Positions 1-7,058 of a DNA stretch of 62,809 nt are shown here, piece after piece. Both the position numbers and the translations under genes were made by a program. The stretch covers positions 1 to 62,809 of the forward strand of contig JBEVNO010000193.1 of assembly GCA_040508085.1 (NCBI GenBank), in the 5' to 3' direction. The DNA is from ZC4RG30 sp040508085. GTDB lineage: Bacteria; Pseudomonadota; Gammaproteobacteria; Steroidobacterales; Steroidobacteraceae. The stretch's first letter is position 1. Every line of letters starts with the position of its first letter. The notes beneath the pieces were generated by a model that saw only the letters and a list, made by a program, of their open reading frames with translations, had not been told where the DNA came from and made no database searches.

Positions 1-272
1 TCGGCCCGCACCTGCTGGGCAACCTCAGCGCTGACCACCGGGGCCCCGGCAGGGTCCGTGGGGATGGCAGCCGGCGCAGGCGGCGGCATGTTCGGCAGGG
101 CGGGAGTCGGGATCTTCTGCTGCGACCCCTTCAGGAGCTTGGCGCCGGGCATGGGCTGGTCGGAGTAGTGCCAGTTGCCACTGGCGTCCTTCCATCCATA
201 AACCTCGCCGGCGGCGTGGGCGGCACCGGCGGCCAGCAGGGAAACAACAGTGGCGATGAGCATTTTGCGCAT
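1..272 (-). CDS. DUF4124 domain secreted protein (3' end cut by window edge)
   Basis: Read leftward from an ATG at 272 with a GGAG-type ribosome site just upstream. The first 21 residues form a signal peptide (MRKMLIATVVSLLAAG, then AHA before the cleavage point). The mature start, VYGWKDASGNWHYSDQP, is the DUF4124 signature (aromatic-W-K-D-x-x-G-x-x-H-Y-S-D-x-P). After it comes a proline/alanine-rich stretch that runs off the left edge. DUF4124 proteins are small envelope proteins of unknown function common in gammaproteobacteria. The protein is probably periplasmic; nothing more specific can be inferred. Confidence 0.8.
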   Translation of the reverse strand, partial: MRKMLIATVVSLLAAGAAHAAGEVYGWKDASGNWHYSDQPMPGAKLLKGSQQKIPTPALPNMPPPAPAAIPTDPAGAPVVSAEVAQQVRA

Positions 273-316
273 GGTTTTCTCCGAGCGGAGTATCGCCGCA
301 GCCACCGCTGGCGGCT

Positions 317-332
317 TGTGATCCTGATCACA
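317..332. promoter_or_regulatory. CRP/Vfr-like palindromic site
   Basis: TGTGA-N6-TCACA, a perfect 16-base match to the CRP/Vfr consensus (TGTGATCCTGATCACA), lies 45 to 60 bases upstream of the DUF4124 start. The symmetry and position suggest a cAMP-receptor-family operator for that gene. A single site could be chance, and the regulator is not in this window. Confidence 0.5.
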
Positions 333-355
333 GACTTCCAATGCGGACAGTCTCG

Positions 356-397
356 CCAAAAGAGAAAGCCCCGGCAACTTGGCAGTGGCCGGGGCTT
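356..397 (-). terminator. Rho-independent terminator of glnK-amtB
   Basis: A perfect 10-base inverted repeat (AAGCCCCGGC at 366-375, GCCGGGGCTT at 388-397) with a 12-base loop lies 28 bases past the amtB stop. Read on the minus strand, the stem is followed by a T-rich tail (TTTCTCTTTT). Confidence 0.75.
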
Positions 398-425
398 CAG
401 AGGTCAAACCTCTAGAGGGTCACGA

Positions 426-1757
426 TCAGTCGTAAGCCCGCTCGCCGTGCTCGGCGATATCGAGGCCTTCGCGCTCGATTTCCTCGGTCGGACGCAGGCC
501 GATGGTGAACTTGATCAGGAAGAAGATGATCGCGGTCACGACACCCGACCAGACCAGCGAGAACAGCACGCCTTCCGCCTGGATGATGGTCTGTGCGCCG
601 ATGCTCTCGAAGGCGCCCACGCCGCCCAGCGAGGGGTGGCCGAGGATGCCGCAGGCCATGGCGCCGATGATGCCGCCGACGCAGTGGACGCCGAAGACAT
701 CCAGCGAATCGTCATAACCCAGCGCCTTCTTCAGGCCAGCCACCGCCCACAGGCAGACCAGGCCGACCACGATGCCCAAGATGATCGCGCCGGAGGGCGA
801 GAGCACACCGCAGGCTGGGGTGATGGCCACGAGGCCGGCGACCGCGCCGGAGGCCGCACCGAGCATGGTTGGCTTGCCGCGGAAGATCCACTCGCCGAAG
901 GTCCAGGTGACCGTTGCCATGGCAGCGCAGACGAAGGTGTTGAGGAACACCAGGCCCGCACCGTTGTTGGCTTCCAGGCCCGAGCCGACGTTGAAGCCGA
1001 ACCAGCCAACCCACAGCAGGGCGGCGCCGATCATCACGTACGGGATGTTGTGCGGCGGCATGGCCGTCGTGCCGTAGCCCGTGCGCTTGCCGACGATCAG
1101 CGCGCCGACCAGGCCCGCGATACCGGCGTTGATGTGCACCACCGTGCCACCGGCGTAATCCAGGGCACCAGCCTTGAACAGCCAGCCTTCGGCGTACCAG
1201 ACGGCGCGCGCGATCGGCAGGTAGGAGAAGGTGAACCACAGCACCGCGAAGATCAGCACCGCGCTGAACTTGGTGCGTTCAGCGAAGCCGCCGACGGCCA
1301 GCGCAGTGGTGATGGCCGCGAACGTCGCCTGGAAGGCCACGAACACGTATTCAGGAATCACGACGCCCTCGGAGAAGGTCGCTGCATTGGTGTTGGCATC
1401 GATGCCGTGCAGGAAGAAGCGGCTGAAATCGCCGATCCACTGGCCGGGACCTGCGAACGCGACGCTGTAGCCGTAGATGACCCACAGCACCGTCAGCAGA
1501 GAGAAGGTGACGAACACCTGCATCGACACCGACAGCATGTTCTTGGCGCGCACCATGCCGCCGTAGAACAGGGCAAGGCCAGGCACCGCCATCATGATGA
1601 CCAGCAAGGTGCAGGTCAGCATCCAGGCGGTATCGCCCTTCTCCGGCGTGGGTGCCGCTTCTTCGGCACCGGCCAGCACTGGCAGCACTGCCAGGGAGGC
1701 GAGTAGGGTTCCACGCGCCCATCGCGAGGACGTAATCGAGGCGAGATCAATGCGCAT
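426..1757 (-). CDS. amtB: Ammonium transporter AmtB
   Basis: Inner-membrane ammonium channel, 443 aa. It has an N-terminal signal peptide (cleavage near residue 31, LPVLAGAEE) and about 11 membrane segments. The two pore histidines are visible: His208 in VVHINAGIAG and His358 in FGVHCVGGIIGAM. The phenylalanine-gate region AFQATFAAITTALAVGGFAE is also present. A GGGAG ribosome site precedes the ATG. It is the second gene after glnK (20-base gap), the usual glnK-amtB operon, so it should be transcribed from the sigma-54 promoter at 2160-2175 when nitrogen is limiting. Length and motifs are normal; the oddity is in its partner GlnK, which lacks the loop that normally blocks this channel. Confidence 0.97.
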   Translation of the reverse strand: MRIDLASITSSRWARGTLLASLAVLPVLAGAEEAAPTPEKGDTAWMLTCTLLVIMMAVPGLALFYGGMVRAKNMLSVSMQVFVTFSLLTVLWVIYGYSVAFAGPGQWIGDFSRFFLHGIDANTNAATFSEGVVIPEYVFVAFQATFAAITTALAVGGFAERTKFSAVLIFAVLWFTFSYLPIARAVWYAEGWLFKAGALDYAGGTVVHINAGIAGLVGALIVGKRTGYGTTAMPPHNIPYVMIGAALLWVGWFGFNVGSGLEANNGAGLVFLNTFVCAAMATVTWTFGEWIFRGKPTMLGAASGAVAGLVAITPACGVLSPSGAIILGIVVGLVCLWAVAGLKKALGYDDSLDVFGVHCVGGIIGAMACGILGHPSLGGVGAFESIGAQTIIQAEGVLFSLVWSGVVTAIIFFLIKFTIGLRPTEEIEREGLDIAEHGERAYD

Positions 1758-1777
1758 TTTGCGACTCCCAGCTGTTC

Positions 1778-2065
1778 TTAAGTTGCCGCTGTTCCGGTCT
1801 CGCCGGTGCGGATCCGAATGGCCTGTTCCAGGGTTCCAACGAGTATCTTCCCGTCGCCGTTCCGGCCTGTCCGCGAGATGTTGGCAATGGCTTCGAGCAC
1901 CGGCTCGACGATGGAATCGTCGACCGCTATCTCGACCTTCGCACGCGGCCCGTAGTCTGCTTCATACACTTCAGTGACCGTCACGCCTTGCACCCCGAGT
2001 TGGGCGATGGCGTGCCGCAGCTCGTCCAGCTTGAAGGGCCGGACGATCGCAGTGATGATCTTCAT
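1778..2065 (-). CDS. glnK: PII-family protein GlnK lacking the T-loop
   Basis: PII signal protein of 95 aa against the usual 112. The N-terminus (MKIITAIVRPFKLDELRHAI), the B-loop (TGRNGDGK, residues 66-73) and the C-loop (RIRTGET) are intact, so the trimer fold and nucleotide binding should be kept. Between TVTEV (29-33) and AKVEI (42-46) only YEADYGPR remains. About 17 residues are missing, including the equivalents of Gln39 (2-oxoglutarate/Mg contact), Arg47 (AmtB pore plug) and Tyr51 (uridylylation). The join is in frame with no sign of a frameshift. The start was chosen to match the family; the upstream ribosome site is weak. It precedes amtB in one operon. It may be a nucleotide-only sensor or control AmtB by another surface. 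Confidence 0.88.
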   Translation of the reverse strand: MKIITAIVRPFKLDELRHAIAQLGVQGVTVTEVYEADYGPRAKVEIAVDDSIVEPVLEAIANISRTGRNGDGKILVGTLEQAIRIRTGETGTAAT

Positions 2066-2159
2066 GAAGTACATGTCGCAATGCAGCGAGCCTTGTTGAT
2101 TACCATTGCCTGGTCTGGACAGACGCTTGAACCTTCCGGCCCGGCGCCCAAGCAACTAG

Positions 2160-2175
2160 TGCAGAATCCGTGCCA
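2160..2175 (-). promoter_or_regulatory. Sigma-54 promoter of glnK-amtB
   Basis: On the minus strand TGGCACGGATTCTGCA matches the sigma-54 consensus TGGCACG-N4-TTGCA with one mismatch. The GG (-24) and GC (-12) dinucleotides have the correct spacing. Transcription would start near 2150, giving a leader of about 85 bases before glnK. Confidence 0.75.
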
Positions 2176-2242
2176 CGGGCGGCCGCCCCAATCCGCCCTC
2201 AAAGCGCGCAACATGTCTCAGGCACGCACAGTTCTGGGCATC

Positions 2243-2272
2243 TGCACGATGATGGTGCACTGACTTGGTGCG
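2243..2272. promoter_or_regulatory. Two overlapping NtrC enhancer boxes
   Basis: Two 17-base sites fit the NtrC pattern TGCAC-N6-GGTGCA: TGCACGATGATGGTGCA at 2243-2259 (perfect) and TGCACTGACTTGGTGCG at 2256-2272 (one mismatch). They share four bases. Their centres lie about 100 and 115 bases upstream of the predicted sigma-54 start, the normal enhancer distance. They also sit just upstream of ubiK. Confidence 0.75.
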
Positions 2273-2315
2273 ACTAACTGATGGCGATGCTAGGCATCGC
2301 GGCGAGGTGATGCAT

Positions 2316-2564
2316 ATGGTCGAAAAACCCGATATCGAAGGCCTGATCCGGCGCTTCACCGAGGACCTGCCGGCCTCGCTGCAGGCACTGCGTTCCGACG
2401 TGGAGGCACATGCCGGCAGGGTGCTGCGGGATGCCACGCGGCGGCTCGATCTGGTGTCCCGCGAGGAGTTCGACGCGCAGACGCGGGTGCTGGCGCGCAG
2501 CCGGGAGCTGATTGTGGAGCTGGAAGCGCGCATCGCGGCGCTTGAGGCCAGATCCGGCGGCTAG
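2316..2564 (+). CDS. ubiK: Ubiquinone biosynthesis accessory factor UbiK
   Basis: Small coiled-coil protein of 82 aa (BMFP/DUF526 family, E. coli YqiC/UbiK). UbiK assists the aerobic ubiquinone-assembly complex. The family signature RRLDLVSREEFDAQTRVLAR is present, followed by a C-terminal coiled coil (REL.VELEARIAALEAR). The ATG at 2316 is preferred because GAGG at 2304-2307 is well spaced for it; an ATG at 2310 would sit too close. It is transcribed away from glnK and its stop overlaps the lysR stop in a shared CTAG. Confidence 0.9.
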   Translation: MVEKPDIEGLIRRFTEDLPASLQALRSDVEAHAGRVLRDATRRLDLVSREEFDAQTRVLARSRELIVELEARIAALEARSGG

Positions 2565-3487
2565 GGGGCCGCGGCGGGCGGCCGCTCCCATGGTGGCTGC
2601 GCGCCGAAATGCCCGATCAGGAAGTCCACGAAGGCCTGCACGCGCGGTGGGGTGTAGCGGCGGTGAGGGGTGACGGCGTGGATGGCCGTCACGGGCAGGG
2701 TGAAATCTGGCAGCAGCAGTTGCAGGCGGCCGCTGCGCAGATCGTCCACGATGTGCCAGCGCGAGAAGCTGCCGATACCCTGGCCGGCCAGCGCCGCGTC
2801 GCGGATGAATTCGCCGAGGTCGCTTTCAAAGCGGCCGCGCACATGCACCGTTGATTCCGTGCCGTCGCGGGCCGTGAAGCGCCACTGGTCGTGCAAGCCG
2901 TTGCGGCCGAACAGCAGCAGGCAATCGTGATCCACGAGCTCGCCGGGACTGGCCGGCGTGCCGCGCCGGGCCAGGTACGCGGGCGCCGCGCACACCACGC
3001 GCTCGTTGGACGCGATGCGCCGAGCGACCAGGGTGGAATCGGCCAGCGCTCCGATGCGTATGGCCAGGTCATAGCCCTCGCCGACCAGGTCCACCTGCCG
3101 GTCGGTGAGATGCACGCTCAGGCGCAGCCGCGGATGCAGGGCCATGAACTCCGGCAGCAGCGGTGACACGTACTGCCGCCCGAAGGTGGCCGACAGGGTC
3201 ACGCGCAGCGTGCCGGCGACCTCGACGGCGGTATGGCGCAGGTCCGCAGACAAGGCGGCCAGCTCCTCCACCAGCGGCCTGCCCCGCTGCGCCAGCGCTG
3301 CGCCTTCAACGGTGGGACGCAGGCGGCGCGTAGTGCGATGGAACAGCCGGATGCCCAGCTCCTTCTCCAGCCGCTGCAGCCGCTGGCTCGCCACCGCCAC
3401 AGAAAGGTCCAGGTTCCGGGCAGCGGCGGTAATGGAACCCAGGTCCAGCACCCTCAGGAAAAGATCGAGATCGCCGATTCGGTTCAT
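2561..3487 (-). CDS. LysR-family transcriptional regulator
   Basis: 308 aa from the ATG at 3487 (TTG and ATA codons precede it). It has an N-terminal winged helix-turn-helix over residues 1-60 (DLDLFLRVLDLGSITAAARN, then VAVASQRLQRLEKELGIRLF) and a LysR substrate-binding domain (residues about 90-290) of the CrgA/AphB-like group. The divergent MFS gene begins 95 bases away, so the shared intergenic region is the likely operator and the transporter the likely target. The effector cannot be predicted. Confidence 0.92.
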   Translation of the reverse strand: MNRIGDLDLFLRVLDLGSITAAARNLDLSVAVASQRLQRLEKELGIRLFHRTTRRLRPTVEGAALAQRGRPLVEELAALSADLRHTAVEVAGTLRVTLSATFGRQYVSPLLPEFMALHPRLRLSVHLTDRQVDLVGEGYDLAIRIGALADSTLVARRIASNERVVCAAPAYLARRGTPASPGELVDHDCLLLFGRNGLHDQWRFTARDGTESTVHVRGRFESDLGEFIRDAALAGQGIGSFSRWHIVDDLRSGRLQLLLPDFTLPVTAIHAVTPHRRYTPPRVQAFVDFLIGHFGAQPPWERPPAAAP

Positions 3488-3582
3488 TATCAATGGAACG
3501 TTGACAGTGATTAGCGATATTGGCGGTTATCCCCGGCAAGGGAAAGGTCCAGGCTGCCTGTCCCCATTTGCCGGAGCGCCCG

Positions 3583-4782
3583 ATGTCAGCCCCTGAGACC
3601 CCCTCCCGGATGCCCGCTGGCGTCTACGCGTTGACAGCCGGTGCCTTCGGCATCGGCACCACGGAATTCGTGATCATGGGGTTGCTGATCCAGGTGGCGG
3701 CGGACTTGCATGTGTCGATCTCCCAGGCCGGGCTGCTGATCTCCGGCTATGCGCTCGGTGTGTTTGTCGGTGCCCCGTTGCTCACTGCGGCCACTGTGCG
3801 GCTGCCGCGCAAGGCGGTGCTGGTCGGGCTCATGGTGGTGTTCACCCTGGGCAACCTGGCCTGCGCGCTGGCGCCGAACTACACCGTGCTGATGGCCGCG
3901 CGGGTACTTACCTCATTGGCGCATGGCACCTTCTTCGGTGTGGGCGCGGTGGTAGCCACCTCGCTGGTGGACACGGCCCGCAAGGCGTCGGCGATCTCCA
4001 TCATGTTCACCGGGCTGACAGTGGCCACGTTGCTGGGCGTGCCGGCAGGCGCGTGGCTGGGGCTGCACCATGGCTGGCGCGCGACCTTTTGGGCGGTCGC
4101 GCTGATCGGGGTGATCGCGACCGTCGTCACTGCTGCACTCGTACCGGGCACCGGCGCCGCGACCGCCACTTCGCTGCGCCAGGAGCTGCGCGCAGTGTTG
4201 CGGCGGCCGGTGCTGCTGGGGCTCCTGATGACCACGCTGGGCTTCGGTGGCGTGTTCACGGTGTACACCTATGTGCAGCCCCTGCTGACCCAGATCACGG
4301 GTTTCTCCCAGGCGGCGGTATCGCCCATCCTGCTGCTGTTCGGCGCGGGCATGATCGCCGGCAACTTCATGGGCGGGCGGCTGGCGGACCGTAATCTGGG
4401 CCGTGCGCTGCTGCTTACATTGTTCGGGCTCGCAGCCACCATGGCGCTGATGCGCTTCGCGGTGCACAGCAAGCCCGCGATGATCGTGTTCGTCGCGCTG
4501 CTGGGCGCTGCGGCATTCGCCACGGGTTCGCCGCTGCAGATGTGGGTGCTGCGCAAGGCCGAAGGCGCGCAGAACCTGGCTTCGAGCCTGAACATCGGTG
4601 CGTTCAATCTGGGCAATGCTTTTGGTGCATGGCTTGGCAGTGCGGTGATCGCCCACGGCCTGGGCCTGCCCGCCCTGACCTGGGTCGCGGCGCTGGTACC
4701 TGCTGCGGCCCTGCTGGTCACCCTGTGGGCACTGCGACCGGAGCCGGCTGCGGCAGCCGCGCTGCTGGGGGAAGCATCCTGA
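3583..4782 (+). CDS. MFS transporter, AraJ/DHA1-type sugar or drug efflux family
   Basis: 399 aa with 12 predicted membrane segments. The opening YALTAGAFGIGTTEFVIMGL and the loop-2 region LISGYALGVFVGAPLLTA are typical of the AraJ/YdhP/PbuE efflux group. The ATG at 3583 follows CCGGAG with six bases of spacing; an in-frame start at 3520 has no ribosome site. It is divergent from the LysR gene that probably controls it. Substrate unknown; efflux of a small molecule is the family's usual role. Confidence 0.88.
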   Translation: MSAPETPSRMPAGVYALTAGAFGIGTTEFVIMGLLIQVAADLHVSISQAGLLISGYALGVFVGAPLLTAATVRLPRKAVLVGLMVVFTLGNLACALAPNYTVLMAARVLTSLAHGTFFGVGAVVATSLVDTARKASAISIMFTGLTVATLLGVPAGAWLGLHHGWRATFWAVALIGVIATVVTAALVPGTGAATATSLRQELRAVLRRPVLLGLLMTTLGFGGVFTVYTYVQPLLTQITGFSQAAVSPILLLFGAGMIAGNFMGGRLADRNLGRALLLTLFGLAATMALMRFAVHSKPAMIVFVALLGAAAFATGSPLQMWVLRKAEGAQNLASSLNIGAFNLGNAFGAWLGSAVIAHGLGLPALTWVAALVPAAALLVTLWALRPEPAAAAALLGEAS

Positions 4783-4900
4783 CCGTCCTCGTGCCCAACA
4801 CCGGTGGACGTGCATCTGGCGCCGGTCCGGAAGCTGTAACCGGGTATACACGGCAGATTGCCGGGCGCGATGCGGCCGCGTTGCGCAGCACACTGCGCGG

Positions 4901-6430
4901 ATGGGTTTTGCCGAAGTCCTGAGCCGCGCGCAGACCGGTCTCGCCGCACCGCTGGTGCGGGTCGAGGTGCATCTGGGCAGCGGGCTGCCCAATTTCATGG
5001 TCGTGGGCCTGCCGGCACCGGTGGTAAAGGAAAGCCGTGAGCGGGTGCGCGCGGCGCTGGCCCATTGCGGTTTCGAGCTGCCCGCCGGGCGCATCACCGT
5101 GAACCTTGCGCCCGCAGATCTCCCCAAAGTGGGCGGCCGCTTCGACCTGCCCATTGCGCTTGGCATCCTCATCGCCTCGGGTCAGCTGCGTACGCGACTT
5201 GACCTGACGCGCACCGAGTTCTATGGCGAGCTGGCGCTCACCGGCGAGCTCAAGTCGGTCCCCGGCCTGCTGCTGGCGGCGCTGCACGCCGGCCGCGCGG
5301 GACATGCGCTGGTCATCCCGCGGGGCAGCGCCCCGGACGTCAGCGGCGCGGGGGCTGCACTGGTGTTCGGCCTCGCCCACCTGCGCGAGCTGGCCGAGGG
5401 CGTGGCGCTCGAGGCGCTGCAGATCGACACCATGGCCCCCCGCGCGGCCACCGTGGCATCGCCACAACCGGATCTGGCAGATGTGCGCGGCCAGTGGCAG
5501 GGCAAGCGCGCGCTGCTGATCGCCGCCGCGGGTTTCCACAGCCTGCTGATGAAGGGCCCGCCCGGCTCGGGCAAGACCATGCTGGCGCAGCGGCTGCCGG
5601 GCCTGCTGCCGCCCTTGGGGCAGGCGGAGGCGCTCGAAGTTGCCGCGATCGCAGCGGTGGCGCAGTCCCCGCCTGGCACCGCAGGCCCGGGCGGGCCTTC
5701 GGGGCTGCCGCCATTCCGGGCGCCGCACCACACCGCGTCGGCCCACGCCATCGTCGGTGGTGGTGTGGCAGTGCAGCCCGGAGAGATCAGCCTGGCGCAC
5801 CACGGCGTGCTGTTCCTGGACGAACTGCCGGAGTTCGACCGCCGGGTGCTCGAAGGCCTGCGCGAACCACTGGAATCCGGCCGGGTCAGCGTCGTGGGCG
5901 CCAGCCCGCGCGCCGACAAACCCCCCCCCCTCCAGCAAGTGGCGGCGATGAATCCCTGTCCCTGTGGCCGCGCGGGTCTGGTGCATCCGCGCTGCCGTTG
6001 CCAGCCGGCGCAGGTGGAGCGCTACCGCGCACGCATTTCCGGCCCGCTGCTCGACCGCATCGACCTGCAGCTGGACCTGCCCATGGTCGACAGCAGCGCG
6101 CTCATTGGTCCGGCCGATGCCGCACAGCACCCCGGTGCCTGCGGCAGCAGCGCCGCGGCGCGCGAACTGGTGTGCCGGGCGCGGCAGCGGCAGCTGGCAC
6201 GGCAGGGCAAGCTCAATGCAAAGCTGGAAGCTGGAGAGACGCTGGCTTGTTGCCGCGCGGACGCGGCCAGTCTCGAGCTGCTGCGGTGCGCGGCCCGGCA
6301 GCGCGCACACTCGGCGCGCAGCCAGCACCGGGTGCTGCGCGTGGCGCGCAGCATCGCAGATCTGGCAGACCGGGATGCAGTCTCCGCGGCCGATGTGGCG
6401 GAGGCGCTGGCGCTACGCTGGGAAGCCTAG
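4901..6430 (+). CDS. comM: ComM/YifB-family Mg-chelatase-like AAA+ helicase
   Basis: 509 aa, normal length. The N-terminal domain has GLPAPVVKESRERVRAAL and NLAPADLPKVGGRFDLPIAL. The Walker A motif GPPGSGKT is at residues 219-226, Walker B is FLDELPEF, and the C-terminal part holds AAMNPCPCG and the Mg-chelatase C-terminal helix region. In naturally competent bacteria ComM is a branch-migration helicase that extends recombination of incoming DNA. Unusual feature: a run of ten C at 5921-5930 encodes the prolines in ADKPPPLQQ, where relatives have a FPARFQL-like stretch. The frame is open through it. Convergent with the cytochrome c5 gene. Confidence 0.93.
   Translation: MGFAEVLSRAQTGLAAPLVRVEVHLGSGLPNFMVVGLPAPVVKESRERVRAALAHCGFELPAGRITVNLAPADLPKVGGRFDLPIALGILIASGQLRTRLDLTRTEFYGELALTGELKSVPGLLLAALHAGRAGHALVIPRGSAPDVSGAGAALVFGLAHLRELAEGVALEALQIDTMAPRAATVASPQPDLADVRGQWQGKRALLIAAAGFHSLLMKGPPGSGKTMLAQRLPGLLPPLGQAEALEVAAIAAVAQSPPGTAGPGGPSGLPPFRAPHHTASAHAIVGGGVAVQPGEISLAHHGVLFLDELPEFDRRVLEGLREPLESGRVSVVGASPRADKPPPLQQVAAMNPCPCGRAGLVHPRCRCQPAQVERYRARISGPLLDRIDLQLDLPMVDSSALIGPADAAQHPGACGSSAAARELVCRARQRQLARQGKLNAKLEAGETLACCRADAASLELLRCAARQRAHSARSQHRVLRVARSIADLADRDAVSAADVAEALALRWEA
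5921..5930 (+). repeat. C10 homopolymer inside comM
   Basis: Ten consecutive C bases in coding sequence, in frame as given. A gain or loss of one base would truncate ComM a little past its midpoint. Confidence 0.9.
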
Positions 6431-6440
6431 CGCGCGTGGC

Positions 6441-6953
6441 TCAAAGCGAGGTGAGGTGATCCACTGCCTGCTTGATCAGGTCGTCGCTGAGATCCGTGCG
6501 GCCACCCTTGGCCGGCATCACGCCGGCCGAGCCGGTGAACCCGTGAACCGCGTGGTCATACAGCGTGGTCTTGCCCTTGGCCAGCCGCGGCCCCCAGGCG
6601 GCCTTGTCGCCGGCCTTCGGCGCACCGGCCAGACCGATGCCGTGGCAGGCTTTGCAGGCACCTTCATAGACCTCGGTGCCGTCCTTGAAGGTGGCGGCCA
6701 CGGCGGTGGCCGACACGGCCGTCACCGGCGCAATCTTCATGGCGCTGTTATCCTGACCGGCCACGGCGACGCGCGCCGGGCTCGAGATCCGCTGTTCTAC
6801 ACTTACCTGCAGCAGGGGGTCTTTGAGAAGATGAGCGTTCTGCTCGTGCTTGCCGATGTAGCGCGCCAGGGCGAACACGATGATTGCAAAGGCCACCAGC
6901 AGGCCGAGTACGACGCTGAAGACATTGAAGAAGTGGGAATCGTGCTTGCTCAC
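6441..6953 (-). CDS. Membrane-anchored cytochrome c5
   Basis: About 170 aa. One N-terminal membrane anchor (FFNVFSVVLGLLVAFAIIVF) follows the characteristic SKHDSHFF start. A linker of about 60 residues then leads to a class I cytochrome c domain with a CKACH heme-binding site and MP in GVMPAKGG as the likely axial-Met region. This is the cytochrome c5 family of gammaproteobacteria, an electron carrier in the periplasm. The start is set at GTG 6953 by comparison with the family; the frame is open up to 7004 but no good ribosome site is visible at either place. The gene is convergent with comM. Confidence 0.85.
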   Translation of the reverse strand: MSKHDSHFFNVFSVVLGLLVAFAIIVFALARYIGKHEQNAHLLKDPLLQVSVEQRISSPARVAVAGQDNSAMKIAPVTAVSATAVAATFKDGTEVYEGACKACHGIGLAGAPKAGDKAAWGPRLAKGKTTLYDHAVHGFTGSAGVMPAKGGRTDLSDDLIKQAVDHLTSL

Positions 6954-7058
6954 GTGGGCATCCAGTCGAGTGGGTCGAGTCAGTCGCAAATTATAGCCCG
7001 CCAAGCGGCTTAGGTGTCAGGGCAGGGAACGCGGGGCGAAAAAGGCAATCCAAGGGGT

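Noticed and set aside
168..1706. Long plus-strand open frame (512 codons) antisense to amtB
   Set aside because: A high-GC shadow: composition is rich in Arg/Asp/Glu/His with no domain, while the opposite strand encodes a clear AmtB.
1778..2065. T-loop gap as a frameshift artefact
   Set aside because: The sequence runs in one frame through the gap, and the missing piece is a multiple of three with both flanks well conserved.
5900..5960. Possible frameshift in comM at the C tract
   Set aside because: The frame is open on both sides and AAMNPCPCG follows at the expected place, so the gene is intact as given.
4718..6328. Long minus-strand open frame opposite comM
   Set aside because: Lies wholly over the convincing comM gene, has no ribosome site and no recognisable motif.
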